In this document: piece after piece, positions 28,352 to 38,920 of the stretch
Numbering within the stretch: the first letter of the stretch is position 1
How the letters are laid out: each line of letters begins with the position of its first letter
Assembly: GCF_036327475.1 (NCBI RefSeq)
Contig: NZ_CP132913.1
Coordinates: 1,178,001-1,242,000 of the forward strand
From: G036327475 sp036327475
Lineage (GTDB): Bacteria > Pseudomonadota > Gammaproteobacteria > Enterobacterales > Enterobacteriaceae
Direction: 5' to 3'
Length of the DNA stretch: 64,000 nucleotides
Position numbers and translations under genes: made by a program
The notes under the pieces: generated by a model
What the model saw: only the letters and a program-made list of their open reading frames with translations
Databases searched by the model: none
Told to the model about the DNA's origin: nothing

Positions 28352-28660
28352 TTATCGGACTTGGCGCTGAGAGAATGCTAGCCATGACAGGCAGAACACT
28401 GGCAGGCTGGTGAGCAGCGCCGTTAGCCATAATTTGCCGCCGAGCAGCATGCTAAAGACCACTCCTATCAACACGCACAGCGGCCGCAGCGCCAGAAAAA
28501 GGCCAGATGTGCCAGATGTAGAGCAGGGAAATAGGGCCTTGGCACCAAATTGCAGGATAGGCACGGAAAGTCAGCCAGCAAAAGATAAACCAGGCAATGC
28601 TGCTCCATAGGACGTATAACGACAGGACGTATAGCGACCTATCCCGGCGAAGCGTACGGT
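28352..28660 (-). pseudogene. ygbE: ygbE remnant (small inner-membrane protein, DUF3561)
   Basis: Minus-strand frames carry membrane-protein pieces in YgbE order (PILQFGAKALFP, then FLALRPLCVLIGVVFSMLLG and GKLWLTALLTSLP). One frameshift and a missing N-terminus separate them from an intact gene of about 107 codons. It holds its Escherichia position between ftsB and cysC. The function of the family is unknown. Confidence 0.6.
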
Positions 28661-28689
28661 CAGGCGCTAGGCTGAATTTGAAATGGAGA

Positions 28690-29115
28690 GCGCGTTTTAT
28701 CTCGGTAACGTTCGCATCAAGACCTGTCTCTAGCTGGTAAGCGCTGGCGAAGGCCCCCTTTTCCGCTGCAGCGCTTCGTAAACCGCATCGATACCGATGA
28801 AATTACGCAGCTCGCCGGCGCGGGCTTTTTGTATAACCCTTTTGGTTCGGTTCGCACGCCTCGCAAACGGCCAGCTGCGTATCGACAAATACTTTGATAA
28901 AGCGGCCGGCAGGCAGAATATCGCGCACCAGTTGCCGCTCGGCACGGTGGGGAGATGAAATCCGTCAGTACAATAAAACCGGCATCCACCATCGGCCACG
29001 CCACCTCATCAACTCGGCGGATATTCTCGCGTCGATCATCATCGCCAAAGCCCAGATCGCAGCATAGACCGATATCGTTTAGCGGCAGACTGTCCGCCAC
29101 GCGCTTGGATCGGCC
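28690..29115 (-). pseudogene. cysC: cysC remnant (adenylylsulfate kinase)
   Basis: CysC phosphorylates APS to PAPS. Recognisable blocks are CCDLGFGDDDRRENIRRVDE, VDAGFIVLTDFISP, then in another frame PKGLYKKARAGELRNFIGID and AVYEAL. The N-terminal part with Walker A (GLSGSGKST) is missing, and there are at least two frameshifts. It is the last gene of the former cysD-cysN-cysC operon. Confidence 0.88.
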
Positions 29116-29119
29116 AGCC

Positions 29120-30080
29120 GCTGATGGTGGACCAAAGTTTCGATATCAGAATTGCTGGAAAGAAAACCCGCACACGGGTAGGCAACATCCAGTATTAGGT
29201 TGATATCAATACGCGATCATCCACACTACATTCACCTTGGCGTTTTACACCGCCGGCAGCGTCTCGCTGGCATCCACCAGCAGATCGCCGCAGCTGATGT
29301 CCAGCTCATCCGCCAGGACCGGCGTAATCGCTTCGCTGGCCAAGACCTCCGGCAAATCGCCTCAAAGGTTACGATACGGATGATGGTGGACGTTACGCCG
29401 GACGGCAGCACTTGCGGCGCCTGCCGACTGCCGCTCGTTTAGGTTGACCCCTAACACCGCTTCAGCACGTCCAATAGCATTGGGTTGGCATACCAAAGTG
29501 TGTGGATGGCTAGTGCGGCGACGTTATCGCCCAATCACAGATAGCGGCACAAAAGTGATCTTCAAATCCACTGATAACTGTTCAGCGAAGAGCAGATAAT
29601 CCTTTGACGATACGCTCGAATATCTGCTGGTCGAACGCCACCAGATCCATTTTGCTCACTGACAACACCAAATAGCGGATCCTAATAGGGTGCTGATGAA
29701 GCTGTGGCGCCAAGTCTGGTCCAGTACGTCTTTCGCGCATCGAGTAAGAAGGATGGTCAGGTCACGAGTCGAAGCGCCAGTGGTCATATTGGAATGTATT
29801 GTTCATGGTCCGGCGTGTTGGCAATGATAAATTTGCGTTTTTCAGTCGAAAAACAACGATAGGCGACATCAATAGTGATGTCCTACTCGCGCTCGACCTG
29901 CAGACCATCCATCAGCAGCGCCAGATCTAGCTTGTTGCCCTGCGTGCCGAGGTGCTTGCTGTTGGTGTGCAGCCTTGATAGCTGATCTTCCTAAATTTGT
30001 CTGGTATTTGTGCAACTAGCGACCTACCATGGTACCCTGCTCTGCTCGGCGATTTATTGGGCTATAACATTGTTTATGTC
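29120..30080 (-). pseudogene. cysN: cysN remnant (ATP sulfurylase GTPase subunit)
   Basis: CysN is the regulatory GTPase of sulfate adenylyltransferase. About 0.95 kb of a 1.43 kb gene remains. Readable blocks include EDQLSRLHTNSKHLGTQGNK, LDLALLMDGLQVERE, DITIDVAYRCFSTEKRKFII with ANTPDHEQY (normally ADTPGHEQY), then scattered C-terminal pieces. Stops, frameshifts and deletions are frequent, and the P-loop segment is missing. Confidence 0.85.
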
Positions 30081-30089
30081 GATGGCTCC

Positions 30090-30990
30090 TTAAAAATAAC
30101 CCTGACACTTTTTCATTTCTATCGACCCGGACTGATCACGATCGATAACCCGCCCCTGGCGCTCGCTGGTGGTTAAGACTAGCATCTCTTCAATAATGTC
30201 AGACAAGGCCCTGCGCGCTCGACGCCGCCGTGCTGGTCAGCGGACAGCAGCCGAGCGTGCGAAAGCGCACCATGCGCTGTTCAATCACTTCGCCCAGCGC
30301 AGGTCAATACGATTTTGTCCATCATCAGCATGCCGCTGCGCTCCAGCACGAGTCGTTTTTGGCTAGATACAGCGGGACGATTTCGACGTTTTCCAGAAAA
30401 ATTCATCGCCAGATGTCTAGCGGTCCAGCTGGAGAGCGGGAACGCGCGAATACCCTCTCCCTTTTCGATCTGACCGTTATAGTTGTGCCACAGCTCCGGA
30501 CGCTAGTTTTCAGATCCCAGCGATGAAAGCGATTGCGGAACGAGTAAATACGTTCCCTGGTGCAGGGTTGCTCCTCATCTCACCGGGTGCCGCCAAAGGC
30601 GGCTCGAAGCCGTATTGATTTAGTGCCCGCTTCAAGCCTTCAGTCTTCATAATATCGGTATGCTTGGCACTGCTGTGAACAAAGAGATTGATGCCCATTG
30701 CCACTCCTTCTTAGGTTTTATGCACCAGCAGCTCGAAACCGCAGGCTTTTGCAGTGTGATCGCGAAATGCATACATTTCGCGGAATTTCCAGCCGGTATC
30801 CACATGCAGTAGCGGAAACGGCAGTTTGCCAGGATGAAAGGCCTTGCGCACTGGATGCAGCTCACGGACGAGTCTTTGCCGATGAAGTACATCATCACCG
30901 GATTGCTGAATTCGGCAGCTGCCACATCACGGATAGATACTCTCAGCCTCCAGCTTGCCACAGATAGGTAAAATGGCCAGATTAACCACC
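30090..30990 (-). pseudogene. cysD: cysD remnant (sulfate adenylyltransferase subunit 2)
   Basis: CysD catalyses ATP sulfurylation. Blocks in several frames follow the protein: AAEFSNPVMMYFIGKDSSV with the PP-loop SxGKDS altered to IGKDSS, KACGFELLVH, MAMGINLFVHSSAKHTDIMK, TEGLKRALNQYGFE, then IIEEMLVLTTSERQGRVIDR and QSGSIEMKKCQGYF before TAA at 30090-30092. Frameshifts and stops are spread throughout. First gene of the cysDNC operon, next to cysG. Confidence 0.88.
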
Positions 30991-31009
30991 GACGCGCGCA
31001 TTTGTGCCG

Positions 31010-31960
31010 TCAGGTTTTGCTGACCAAATCAACTGATCTTATGATGAAGACCAGCAGTGCGGGGGTCGGCGCCTCCTGCGCCAGTTGATCAAGCGCCGCC
31101 AGGATCCCTGTTTGCACGTACTGGTCGCTGCGGGTCACGCGACTTATCACTGTCGCCGAGGTTTGCGCCGACCAGCCGTGGCGAATGAGCTAGTTGCTGA
31201 TTTCCGCCACACTAAACACCCCAGTGTATATTACACCCGCGCGCCAGCGCCTGCCAATCCAGGGCATCGGTACTGTCGCGTACATGCTAGGAAAAGTAAT
31301 GCTCTAGGCATGCTCACGATGGGTTGGCGGGATGCTGGTATAGGCGCTGGCGCCCGCTGCGGCGGTGATACCGGGCACTACTTAAATGGTATACCCGCCG
31401 CCGCGGCTTGCAGCTCTTCGCCACAGTGACTGAATATAAAAGGATCGCCCCTTGAACGCACCATTTGTCCTGCTGCAGCATCGACTGCTCACCGGCGCGC
31501 TTGCTTACGCAGATCCGATCTGCATTGCGGCGCACAAGCTCAAGGATCTCTTGGCTTACCGGGTAGTCATACAGCACTACATCCACCTGCTGAACCAGTA
31601 GCCCGCTGTCGTCTTGACCGGCGCCGACCAACGCTACCCTCTCCTCCGTGTTCCGAGTCGGTAGAGAGAGTCTGCTCTAGTACTTGCTCGACCTGTTCCA
31701 ACCATTCCTGCGCCATAAGACACTGGAGAGAAGCGGCTATTGAGCGCTTTCTCCCAAACCGGCGGCGGCCGGTCAGCTGCGGTCCGCTGTTTTACCCGAC
31801 CGCGCCAGGCGCTTGTCATGGCCGTCATAGAGACGAGAAAAGTCGGTAGCATTGATTCAAGTTTCTCGCGCAGGATGTGCGCGAGCTCCGGCGTCGTACC
31901 GCTGGGGTACCACGATAGGCGCGCGGCTGTTGCACAATCTTGCCGGCGCCGTGCAGACCG
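31010..31960 (-). pseudogene. cysG: cysG remnant (siroheme synthase)
   Basis: CysG makes siroheme for sulfite reductase. The N-terminal dehydrogenase part is cut away up to SGTTPELAHILREKLESMLP. The methyltransferase part follows with LVGAGQDDSGLLVQQVDVVL, YDYPVSQEILELVRRNADRI and VSKRAGE, then diverges through frameshifts to a last IRSVDLVSK-like C-terminus. The 5' end is fused by deletion to a short piece of cysH. Its place between cysH and cysD is the Yersinia/Serratia-type arrangement rather than that of Escherichia. Confidence 0.85.
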
Positions 31961-32090
31961 AATGCTCCAGTGCCCAGGCGACACACGGTTCCGCCGTTTG
32001 GCTTTCAAACTGTTGATTGATTGCCGCCAGCGCCGCCGTTTGCTGCGCTTTGTCCAGCGCGATTATTCGTCAAAGTCGCGTGCCAAATCC
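31960..32090 (-). pseudogene. cysH: cysH 5' fragment (PAPS reductase)
   Basis: Only the N-terminal 40 or so codons are recognisable: ALDKAQQTAALAAINQQFES, then AEPCVAWALEHSV, which aligns with the PAPS-reductase start up to VAWALDNLPG. The sequence then passes directly into cysG, so about 200 codons of cysH (including the catalytic ECGLH) and the start of cysG were lost in one deletion. Confidence 0.7.
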
Positions 32091-33410
32091 ACTAATTAGT
32101 GCACAAGCCGGCCCGCACCACATAATCGCCGTAGGACTCACGCCGCTGGTTCCGGCCTGTAACCAGAGATGATGTCCGCCTTATCTGACAAACTGCGGTA
32201 GGAAACCCTCCGCTTCAACCATCTATAGTGGACGGGCGGGAAACGCCACGTAGGCCATGGATGCCTTACACGGCGCGGTGACAACAGCGTTAATCAGCTC
32301 ATGGCACGGTGTCAGCGCTTTGATAGCCGCTTTATCTTTCTTTATCGAAGTCGGCGATAATCAAGTTTTGGTTGGCGGTCAGACAGAAATCCCCTTTATG
32401 CGGCTGTTTTCGATAAACAGCATCAGATGCGATTGGTTATCGATCCCATTGAGCGAAGCGATCTCCGCGTTCGGTGAAAACATGAAGAGCGGATAGGGGC
32501 GAATTGAACGCCTGCGCGGATTTACATTTCATCGCGGAACGCTCCGACGCCTTCACGCTTCAAGTATATTGCTCTTGTGGTTCTTGGATTGGCGCGGTTG
32601 CCTCATCCACGCTGCGTGGTCACCGCCGCTTCGGCGATATTCAGCGCATTCTCCAATGGCGATAAAGCCGAACTCGCTGTCCCTGCGCGTATAGGTGCTC
32701 TTATCGTTGTGGGTCATCGCCAGGCCGCCGCCCACTAGCACGTCAAACCAAACCAATTCACTGATGGCGACAAGGTTCGGATCGTTGGTGTGCAAATCCA
32801 CATCGTTCAGGCGGCACCACCACCGTGGTTTTAAATTTACGCGGCAGATAGGTCGGCTACAGGATCGGCTCCTGGTCGGTAATTTCGATCTTTTCGCCGT
32901 CAAGCCAGATTTCCGCATAGCTGCGAGTTTTCGGCAGCAGATGTTCGGAGATCTTCTCGCCCCTTCCTACGCCTACCGATGCAGCACCGACTTGATGGGA
33001 TTGGATGTGCGCGGTACGTTACAATTAACGTCCCGGCGGTCGCGATAGAGTGTTGATGTACGCCTTTCAGCTTTAGCTTAAGCAGGCCGTGAAACTGGAA
33101 CGTTTGCCGAATAGTCCATGGCGGATGCTGCCGTAGCAAGTCTCTTCAGCAGCGAGCGTGCCGATGCTCAGCCACTGCTGCGGTGGATTACCCTGTCCAG
33201 CAGGCTGCTGCGTAGCATTATATTAATAAGCGTCTCCAGGCTTCGCCTAGGCGCGCTCGGTGCGCAAATCGCGATCGCCTTGCTGGTGCATGCCGTGAAA
33301 GCGGATCAACTGAAATTATATCCATCGTCGAAGAATTTGGCTTTCGGTTATTGTTCGCTCATCAATAGACATCCCGCTGATAACAGCGCTCAATGCGCAA
33401 CTCACTTAAA
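32090..33410 (-). pseudogene. cysI: cysI remnant (sulfite reductase hemoprotein)
   Basis: CysI reduces sulfite to sulfide with siroheme and a 4Fe-4S cluster. Blocks include LIRFHGMHQQGDRD, YGSIR, NVPRTSNPIKS, NDVDLHTNDPNLVAISE, VLVGGGLAMTHNDKSTYTRR, FRLTANQNLIIADF, MAYVAFPARPL with the cluster Cys of CPL changed, and GDYVVRAGLCT near the end. Many frameshifts and stops. The C-terminal segment with the siroheme/cluster cysteines (TGCPNGC) is missing. Confidence 0.9.
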
Positions 33411-34800
33411 ATTCGTTCACTTGCTCAACATCCCATGCCGCCGTGTTTGGCCACTAGCGCCTGCTCAACATCACGGGCCATAATACGGTGCTGGATCCAG
33501 TGCTACACTTCGGCGTCATTTCTCGCACGCTCTATCCTGCACGTACTGCACGTAGATTTTTCGCCTGATCCTGCAACTAAGCAAGACTGATTTTGGTCAG
33601 CAGCCCTTCTTTGGCATAGCATTGCCATTCCAGCGGGTGAAGAAAGTCATCGATGAAATGGGGATTGCCGAAGAACAGCCAACTTTACCACGGCGCGCCC
33701 GTCGGCCTCGCGCTGCCGCAAACGCCCGGAACAGCGCATCTCGGCGCCTGGACCTATCATAATCACCGGCGTGTTAGGATCGCTCGGCAGATGGAAACTA
33801 TTGTTGTGCGCGATAAATACTCACAGCTCATCGTCTTTCACCAGTCTGTCAGCCAAAAGCCGCTGGCGCGGCCGGCCACCGATTTTATAGCGCACCACGC
33901 CCATGGTAATATGTACTTCTTCGCCACCTCCGCCTGCAACGACGCGGTAGAATACAGACGCGGCTTCAGCGAGCGAAGCAACCCAAAAACTGGCTTGGCA
34001 CTCATTCAATGGGCGCGCGGCGTACCATATCGACGATAAACGTCGCAAGCGAAAATTGTTGCAACAGCGCCTCCGCCACAACCGCCAACAGCGCCTCATC
34101 CCGTATCAAAACTGCATAGCTCTCTACAATGGCCTGCGTGTTTTGTGTTAGATCGTAATGTTTTTACAGCACCTCGCCAAGGGACAGCGTCTGCCCAACC
34201 ACCTCGACCCGATTGTCGCCATTAAGTCACAGCAGCGCCAACAATTCGCCAACCAGCGCCGGACTTTCATACCTATCCCAAGCGCATCGTCGCGGTGCGT
34301 CTTTGGTGTGGGGCTGGAGTCTACTTCGTTGACATTGCCGCTGACCGCCAATTACTGCTGCGCCGGACCTGACGATCGCCATCCGCGCCTTCGGCCGTTC
34401 CACCATCGCGGCACGCCAGGCTTTGGCCTGCAACTGATAGGTCACAGCGTCCATCCGATCCCGTCGCCTTTTTAGAAAAAAGATATTTATACAGCGAGAT
34501 CACTTCTTCAGGCGGATCCCCTTGCCTCGAGTGAAGGTCACTACTACACTACTAGCATTTTTCCTGCGCGATCTGTTTGAATTTATAGTCGGTCGCGTTA
34601 ATTAGTACCACATCAGCTGCGCAGCGATCAAATGATCACTCAGTGTTCCGCCAGCCGCCGCGCGTTTAAATAGCCCCAGAATTTCCTGACATTTACGCGG
34701 GCGGTGGGGGTTACACCGTTAGCCGCGCGGGCAGCGCACCAAACCACCTTACCGTTGGGAAGATTTCCGGAGGCGCGATCCATGGAATCATAGTGCGCTA
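33400..34800 (-). pseudogene. cysJ: cysJ remnant (sulfite reductase flavoprotein)
   Basis: CysJ passes electrons from NADPH through FAD and FMN to CysI. Pieces in order: VLINATDYKFKQIAQEK, SLYKYLFSKKATGSD of the flavodoxin domain, GNVNEVDSSPTPKTHRDDAL, EEVHITMGVVRYKIGGRPRQ with LLADRLVKDDE, and IMIGPG-like, WLFFGNPHF-like and INLAWLQDQAKN segments of the FNR domain. Numerous indels break it. It heads the former cysJIH(G) operon and is divergent from queD. Confidence 0.88.
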
Positions 34801-34839
34801 ACCGTTATGTGATCAATGTGGTAGAAGAGAAGCGACAGT

Positions 34840-35045
34840 GATTACCACGTTACATAAAATTTTAGAATCTGCCGCGCCTACCCTATGTCGTCGCGGGACA
34901 TAAGCGCGGGACCGCCTGAAGCATCCTACCAGCGAAATGTTGGCGCAGTGGTCTGGCAGCGGCTCAAACAGCTATTATCGCTGTTAAGGCGCCGTGACCA
35001 CCAAAGAAACCTGTACTGCGGACTGCGTCTGCCGCGAAAGGACCC
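34840..35045 (+). pseudogene. queD: queD remnant (6-carboxytetrahydropterin synthase)
   Basis: QueD makes CPH4 in the queuosine pathway. After a 5' piece resembling TTLxKxxxFESA the frame breaks, then LKHPTSEMLAQW and VTTKETCTADCVCRER match the C-terminus (normally VKETCTAGCIYRGE). The central half, with the zinc-binding His residues, is missing. It lies divergently from cysJ as in Escherichia. Confidence 0.75.
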
Positions 35046-35234
35046 GCTCTGTCCGTCAAGACAAAGTCCCATTACACTCACTGGGTTTGAAAATCACAAC
35101 TTTCCTCGACCAATTTATGTCAATTTTTAGGGGGAAAGCGCTCCCTTGCGTGTATCCGTCAGGAAAACCTAAAGTAACCGGCCTACCGCATTTATCGCTC
35201 CAATAGTGACTTTATCCTACAGAAATGAAAACAT

Positions 35235-35779
35235 CAATACGGTGGCGGCGGTCCACCTCTGAGCGATGTTGAGGTACTTGTGAGTTTGCATCGATAACCG
35301 CCAGTCACGGGCGATGCATGTCGCAAGCGGGCGGACGCCTCCTTATATCGCGCTGACGTGCCATCGGATACTTGATTCATCGCTGCGTCCCAGCGCCTGC
35401 GCCAGCCCCGCAAGGCCACCGCGCGATTGATTTTCGGTGACACCGTCACCTAAGTTTGTGGCGTGCAGTGAACGTCCTGGGCACTGCTGGTCTCAATCTT
35501 GCAGCTGAAACCCCACTGTTCCAGGGCATGGGGCACGAGGCAAATCATACGAACAGGGCTCGCCGCCGGTTACCGCAACGTACTGGAGGTTCAGCCCTGC
35601 TGGGCAATCATCGAGACACCTCTTCTGCTGTGAAGCTGACTAAACGGCGGCTGTCGACAGTCTTCAGCGATATTTCCAAACCAGCACTCGTCCTGTTGCC
35701 AAGTACGTTTGGTAGGCACGCCGGTAAAATGGCCTTCGTCTTTGAGGGGCTGGAAAATTTCGTTAAGCAGGTACTGCAT
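35235..35779 (-). pseudogene. queE: queE remnant (7-carboxy-7-deazaguanine synthase)
   Basis: QueE is a radical-SAM enzyme of queuosine synthesis. From ATG 35779, MQYLLNEIFQPLKDEGHFTG matches the start, but the stretch with the cluster motif is deleted down to KRTWQQDE. Later frames give YVAVTGGEPCSYDL, WVTVSPKIN and CIARDWRLSMQTHKYLNIAQ. At least three frameshifts. It lies between queD and eno. Confidence 0.85.
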
Positions 35780-35913
35780 ACATTTTTCGTGATGACGGTT
35801 GCGGATAAGACTGATAAGACTGAGTATTGCACCTGTCTGATGTCACTAGTGGGGCCACAGCTCTGAATAAAACTCCGGGACGTTTTGACCCAGAGTGGAG
35901 TCGACAACCAGCC

Positions 35914-37215
35914 TTACGCTTGGCCTTTCACTTCACGCAGACCGTTGAACGGCGCGCGGTCACCTAGGGTATCTTCGATACGAATCAGCTGGTTGTATTT
36001 TGCCACGCGGTCGGAACGGCTCATCGAGCCAGTTTTAATCTGGCCAGCCGCGGTTCCTACCGCCAGGTCGGCAATGGTCGCGTCTTCGGTTTCGCCGGAA
36101 CGGTGAGAAATGATGGTGGTATAACCGGCATCCTTAGCCATCTTGATCGCTGCCAGCGTTTCAGTCAGCGAACCAATCTGGTTGAATTTGATAAGGATGG
36201 AATTGGCGATACCTTTGTCGATACCTTCTTTCAGGATTTTTGTATTGGTCACGAACAGATCGTCGCCCACAAGCTGGATCTTGTCACCCAGCACTTTAGT
36301 CTGGTAAGCAAAACCCTCCCAATCGGACTCGTTCAGGCCATCTTCAATGGAAACGATCGGGTACTGTTTGGTCAGATCTTTTAGATAATGAGTAAACTCC
36401 TGAGAGGTAAAGGTTTTGCCTTCGCCTTTCAAGTTGTAGTTACCGCTTGATTCTTCAAAGAACTCAGAGGCCGCGCAGTCCATCGCCAAGGTGATGTCTT
36501 TACCCAGTACATAACCGGCTTTCTCAACCGCTTCCTTGATAGCGTCCAGCGCCGCGGCGTTGGATTCCAGGTTCGGCGCATAGCCGCCCTCGTCACCCAC
36601 GGCGGTACTCATGCCCTTGCCCTTCAGTACATCGGACAGATTGTGGAACACTTCTGAACCCATACGTACCGCTTCTTTGATGGTTTTCGCGCCGACTGGC
36701 TGGATCATGAATTCCTGAATATCGACGTTGTTATCGGCGTGTTCACCGCCGTTGATGATGTTCATCATCGGCAGCGGCATCGAAAATTTTCCAGGGGTGC
36801 CGTTCAGCTCCGCGATATGCTCATACAAAGGTATGCCTTTAGAGGCAGCGGCGGCTTTGGCAGCGGCGAGCGACACGGCCAGAATAGCGTTGGCGCCAAA
36901 TTTGGATTTATTTTCGGTGCCGTCCATGTCGATCATGGTTTTATCCAGCGTAGCCTGATCTTTGGCGTCTTTACCGCTCAGGGTCTGAGCAATAGGACCG
37001 TTCACCACGTCAACCGCTTTAGTAACGCCTTTGCCTAGAAAACGGGATTTGTCGCCGTCACGCAGCTCTAGCGCCTCGCGCGAACCGGTGGAGGCGCCCG
37101 ATGGCGAAGCAGCCAGACCAACAAAACCACCCTCCAGGTGTACTTCTGCTTCTACGGTCGGATTTCCGCGGGAGTCGATGATTTCACGGCCAATGACTTT
37201 TACAATTTTGGACAT
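35914..37215 (-). CDS. eno: enolase
   Basis: Enolase interconverts 2-phosphoglycerate and phosphoenolpyruvate and is also a degradosome partner. The 433-residue product aligns end to end with Escherichia (432), with VIGREIIDSRGNPTVEAEVH, SGASTGSREALELRDGDKS, the magnesium ligands in AMDCAASEF, SIEDGLNESDWEG and QLVGDDLFVTN, and the catalytic LIKFNQIGSLTETLAAI and SHRSGETEDATIADLAVG. A strong GAGGAAA precedes ATG 37215. It starts 10 bp after the pyrG stop. Confidence 0.98.
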   Translation of the reverse strand: MSKIVKVIGREIIDSRGNPTVEAEVHLEGGFVGLAASPSGASTGSREALELRDGDKSRFLGKGVTKAVDVVNGPIAQTLSGKDAKDQATLDKTMIDMDGTENKSKFGANAILAVSLAAAKAAAASKGIPLYEHIAELNGTPGKFSMPLPMMNIINGGEHADNNVDIQEFMIQPVGAKTIKEAVRMGSEVFHNLSDVLKGKGMSTAVGDEGGYAPNLESNAAALDAIKEAVEKAGYVLGKDITLAMDCAASEFFEESSGNYNLKGEGKTFTSQEFTHYLKDLTKQYPIVSIEDGLNESDWEGFAYQTKVLGDKIQLVGDDLFVTNTKILKEGIDKGIANSILIKFNQIGSLTETLAAIKMAKDAGYTTIISHRSGETEDATIADLAVGTAAGQIKTGSMSRSDRVAKYNQLIRIEDTLGDRAPFNGLREVKGQA

Positions 37216-37225
37216 TCGTATTTCC

Positions 37226-38920
37226 TCAAAACATAATTCCTGACTGACTGCCGGCGCCGCTAGCGCTCTGGCCGCCCCTATTTTTATTTATGCGCGTGTT
37301 TTGATAGTCGCCCGCCGCTTTGACGAAGCCCGCGAATAACGGATGACCATCACGAGGCGTCGAGGTGAACTCCGGGTGAAACTGGCTGGCGACAAACCAC
37401 GGATGATCCGGGTATTCGATAATCTCCACCAGCTTATTATCTCCAGACCAGCCGGCGACGCGTAGCCCGGCGGCCTCAATGTGTTTCAACAGTATATTAT
37501 TAACTTCATAGCGATGGCGGTGGCGTTCCATAATAGTGGCCTCGCCGTATAATGCTCGCGCCAGGCTGCCGTCCGCCAAGTGGCAGGGCTGGCTGCCGAG
37601 GCGCATGGTGCCGCCCAAGTCGCTTTGCTCGCTGCGCATTTCCACATTGCCGTCCCCATCGCGCCATTCTGTAATAAGCGCTACCACTGGATACTTACAG
37701 TCTGGTACAAATTCGGTAGAGTTGGCATCCCGCATTCCCGCCACATGGCGAGCAAATTCGATTAACGCTACCTGCATACCCAAGCAGATGCCTAGGTAGG
37801 GAATCTTTTGCTCACGCGCGTATTGCGCGGTCAGGATTTTCCCCTCCACGCCGCGATAGCCGAAGCCGCCAGGAATGAGGATAGCGTCTAAATCTTTCAA
37901 TATTTCGACGCCGCGGGTTTCAATATCATGAGAATCAATCAGGCGGATATTTACCGTCAGGCGATTTTTCAGTCCGGCATGTTTCAGAGCCTCAATAACC
38001 GATTTATAGGCGTCTGGTAACTCGATATATTTACCGACCACGCCAATGGTCACCTCACCGACCGGATTTGCCTGCTGGTAAATCACACTCTCCCATTCTG
38101 ACAGATCCGCCTCGGGACAGTTCAAGCTGAATCGTTTACAAATATAATCGTCTAGCCCTTGCGATTTCAATAGCGCCGGGATTTTATAAATCGAATCAAC
38201 ATCTTTAAGCGAAATCACCGCCTTTTCCGGCACATTACAGAATAAAGCAATTTTCGCTCGTTCGTTGTTTGGCACTGACCGATCGGAACGGCATATCAGC
38301 ACATCAGGCTGGATGCCGATGGACAGCAGATCTTTCACCGAATGCTGGGTCGGTTTGGTTTTCACCTCCCCCGACGCCGCCATATAGGGCACAAGGGTCA
38401 AGTGCATGTAGAGGGTGTGCTCGCGTCCGACTTCCGCCGCCATTTGGCGAATGGCTTCCAGAAATGGCAGCGAGTCAATATCCCCAACCGTACCGCCAAT
38501 CTCCACGAGCACTACATCATGACCTTCGCCGCCTTCGATAATGCGTTCTTTAATAGCGTTAGTGATGTGGGGAATCACTTGAATGGTGGCGCCCAAATAG
38601 TCGCCGCGGCGCTCTTTGTACAGCACGTCAGAATAGATGCGGCCGGTGGTGAAGTTGTTGCGGCGCGACATTTTGGTACGGATGAAGCGCTCATAGTGCC
38701 CTAGGTCTAAATCTGTTTCGGCACCGTCTTCGGTGACGAATACCTCGCCGTGTTGAATAGGGCTCATGGTGCCTGAATCCACATTGATGTAGGGGTCCAG
38801 CTTCATGATGGTAACGTTAAGGCCCCGGGCTTCGAGAATGGCCGCCAGGAAAGCTGCGGCAATGCCTTTACCCAAGGAAGAGACGACTCCGCCAGTCACA
38901 AAAATATAGTTTGTTGTCAT
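37226..38920 (-). CDS. pyrG: CTP synthase, with C-terminal extension
   Basis: PyrG aminates UTP to CTP using glutamine. The N-terminal synthetase domain is intact (VTGGVVSSLGKGIAAAFLAA; GGTVGDIDSLPFLEAIRQM), as is the class I glutaminase domain with PGGFGYRG, the nucleophile loop YLGICLGMQVA and the His/Glu pair FHPEFTSTPRDGHPLF. The product is 564 residues, 19 longer than the usual 545: after FVKAAGDYQ it runs on through a Gly/Ser-rich tail that ends only 10 bp before eno. The usual stop has been lost and the former pyrG-eno spacer is translated. Otherwise intact. Confidence 0.95.
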   Translation of the reverse strand: MTTNYIFVTGGVVSSLGKGIAAAFLAAILEARGLNVTIMKLDPYINVDSGTMSPIQHGEVFVTEDGAETDLDLGHYERFIRTKMSRRNNFTTGRIYSDVLYKERRGDYLGATIQVIPHITNAIKERIIEGGEGHDVVLVEIGGTVGDIDSLPFLEAIRQMAAEVGREHTLYMHLTLVPYMAASGEVKTKPTQHSVKDLLSIGIQPDVLICRSDRSVPNNERAKIALFCNVPEKAVISLKDVDSIYKIPALLKSQGLDDYICKRFSLNCPEADLSEWESVIYQQANPVGEVTIGVVGKYIELPDAYKSVIEALKHAGLKNRLTVNIRLIDSHDIETRGVEILKDLDAILIPGGFGYRGVEGKILTAQYAREQKIPYLGICLGMQVALIEFARHVAGMRDANSTEFVPDCKYPVVALITEWRDGDGNVEMRSEQSDLGGTMRLGSQPCHLADGSLARALYGEATIMERHRHRYEVNNILLKHIEAAGLRVAGWSGDNKLVEIIEYPDHPWFVASQFHPEFTSTPRDGHPLFAGFVKAAGDYQNTRINKNRGGQSASGAGSQSGIMF

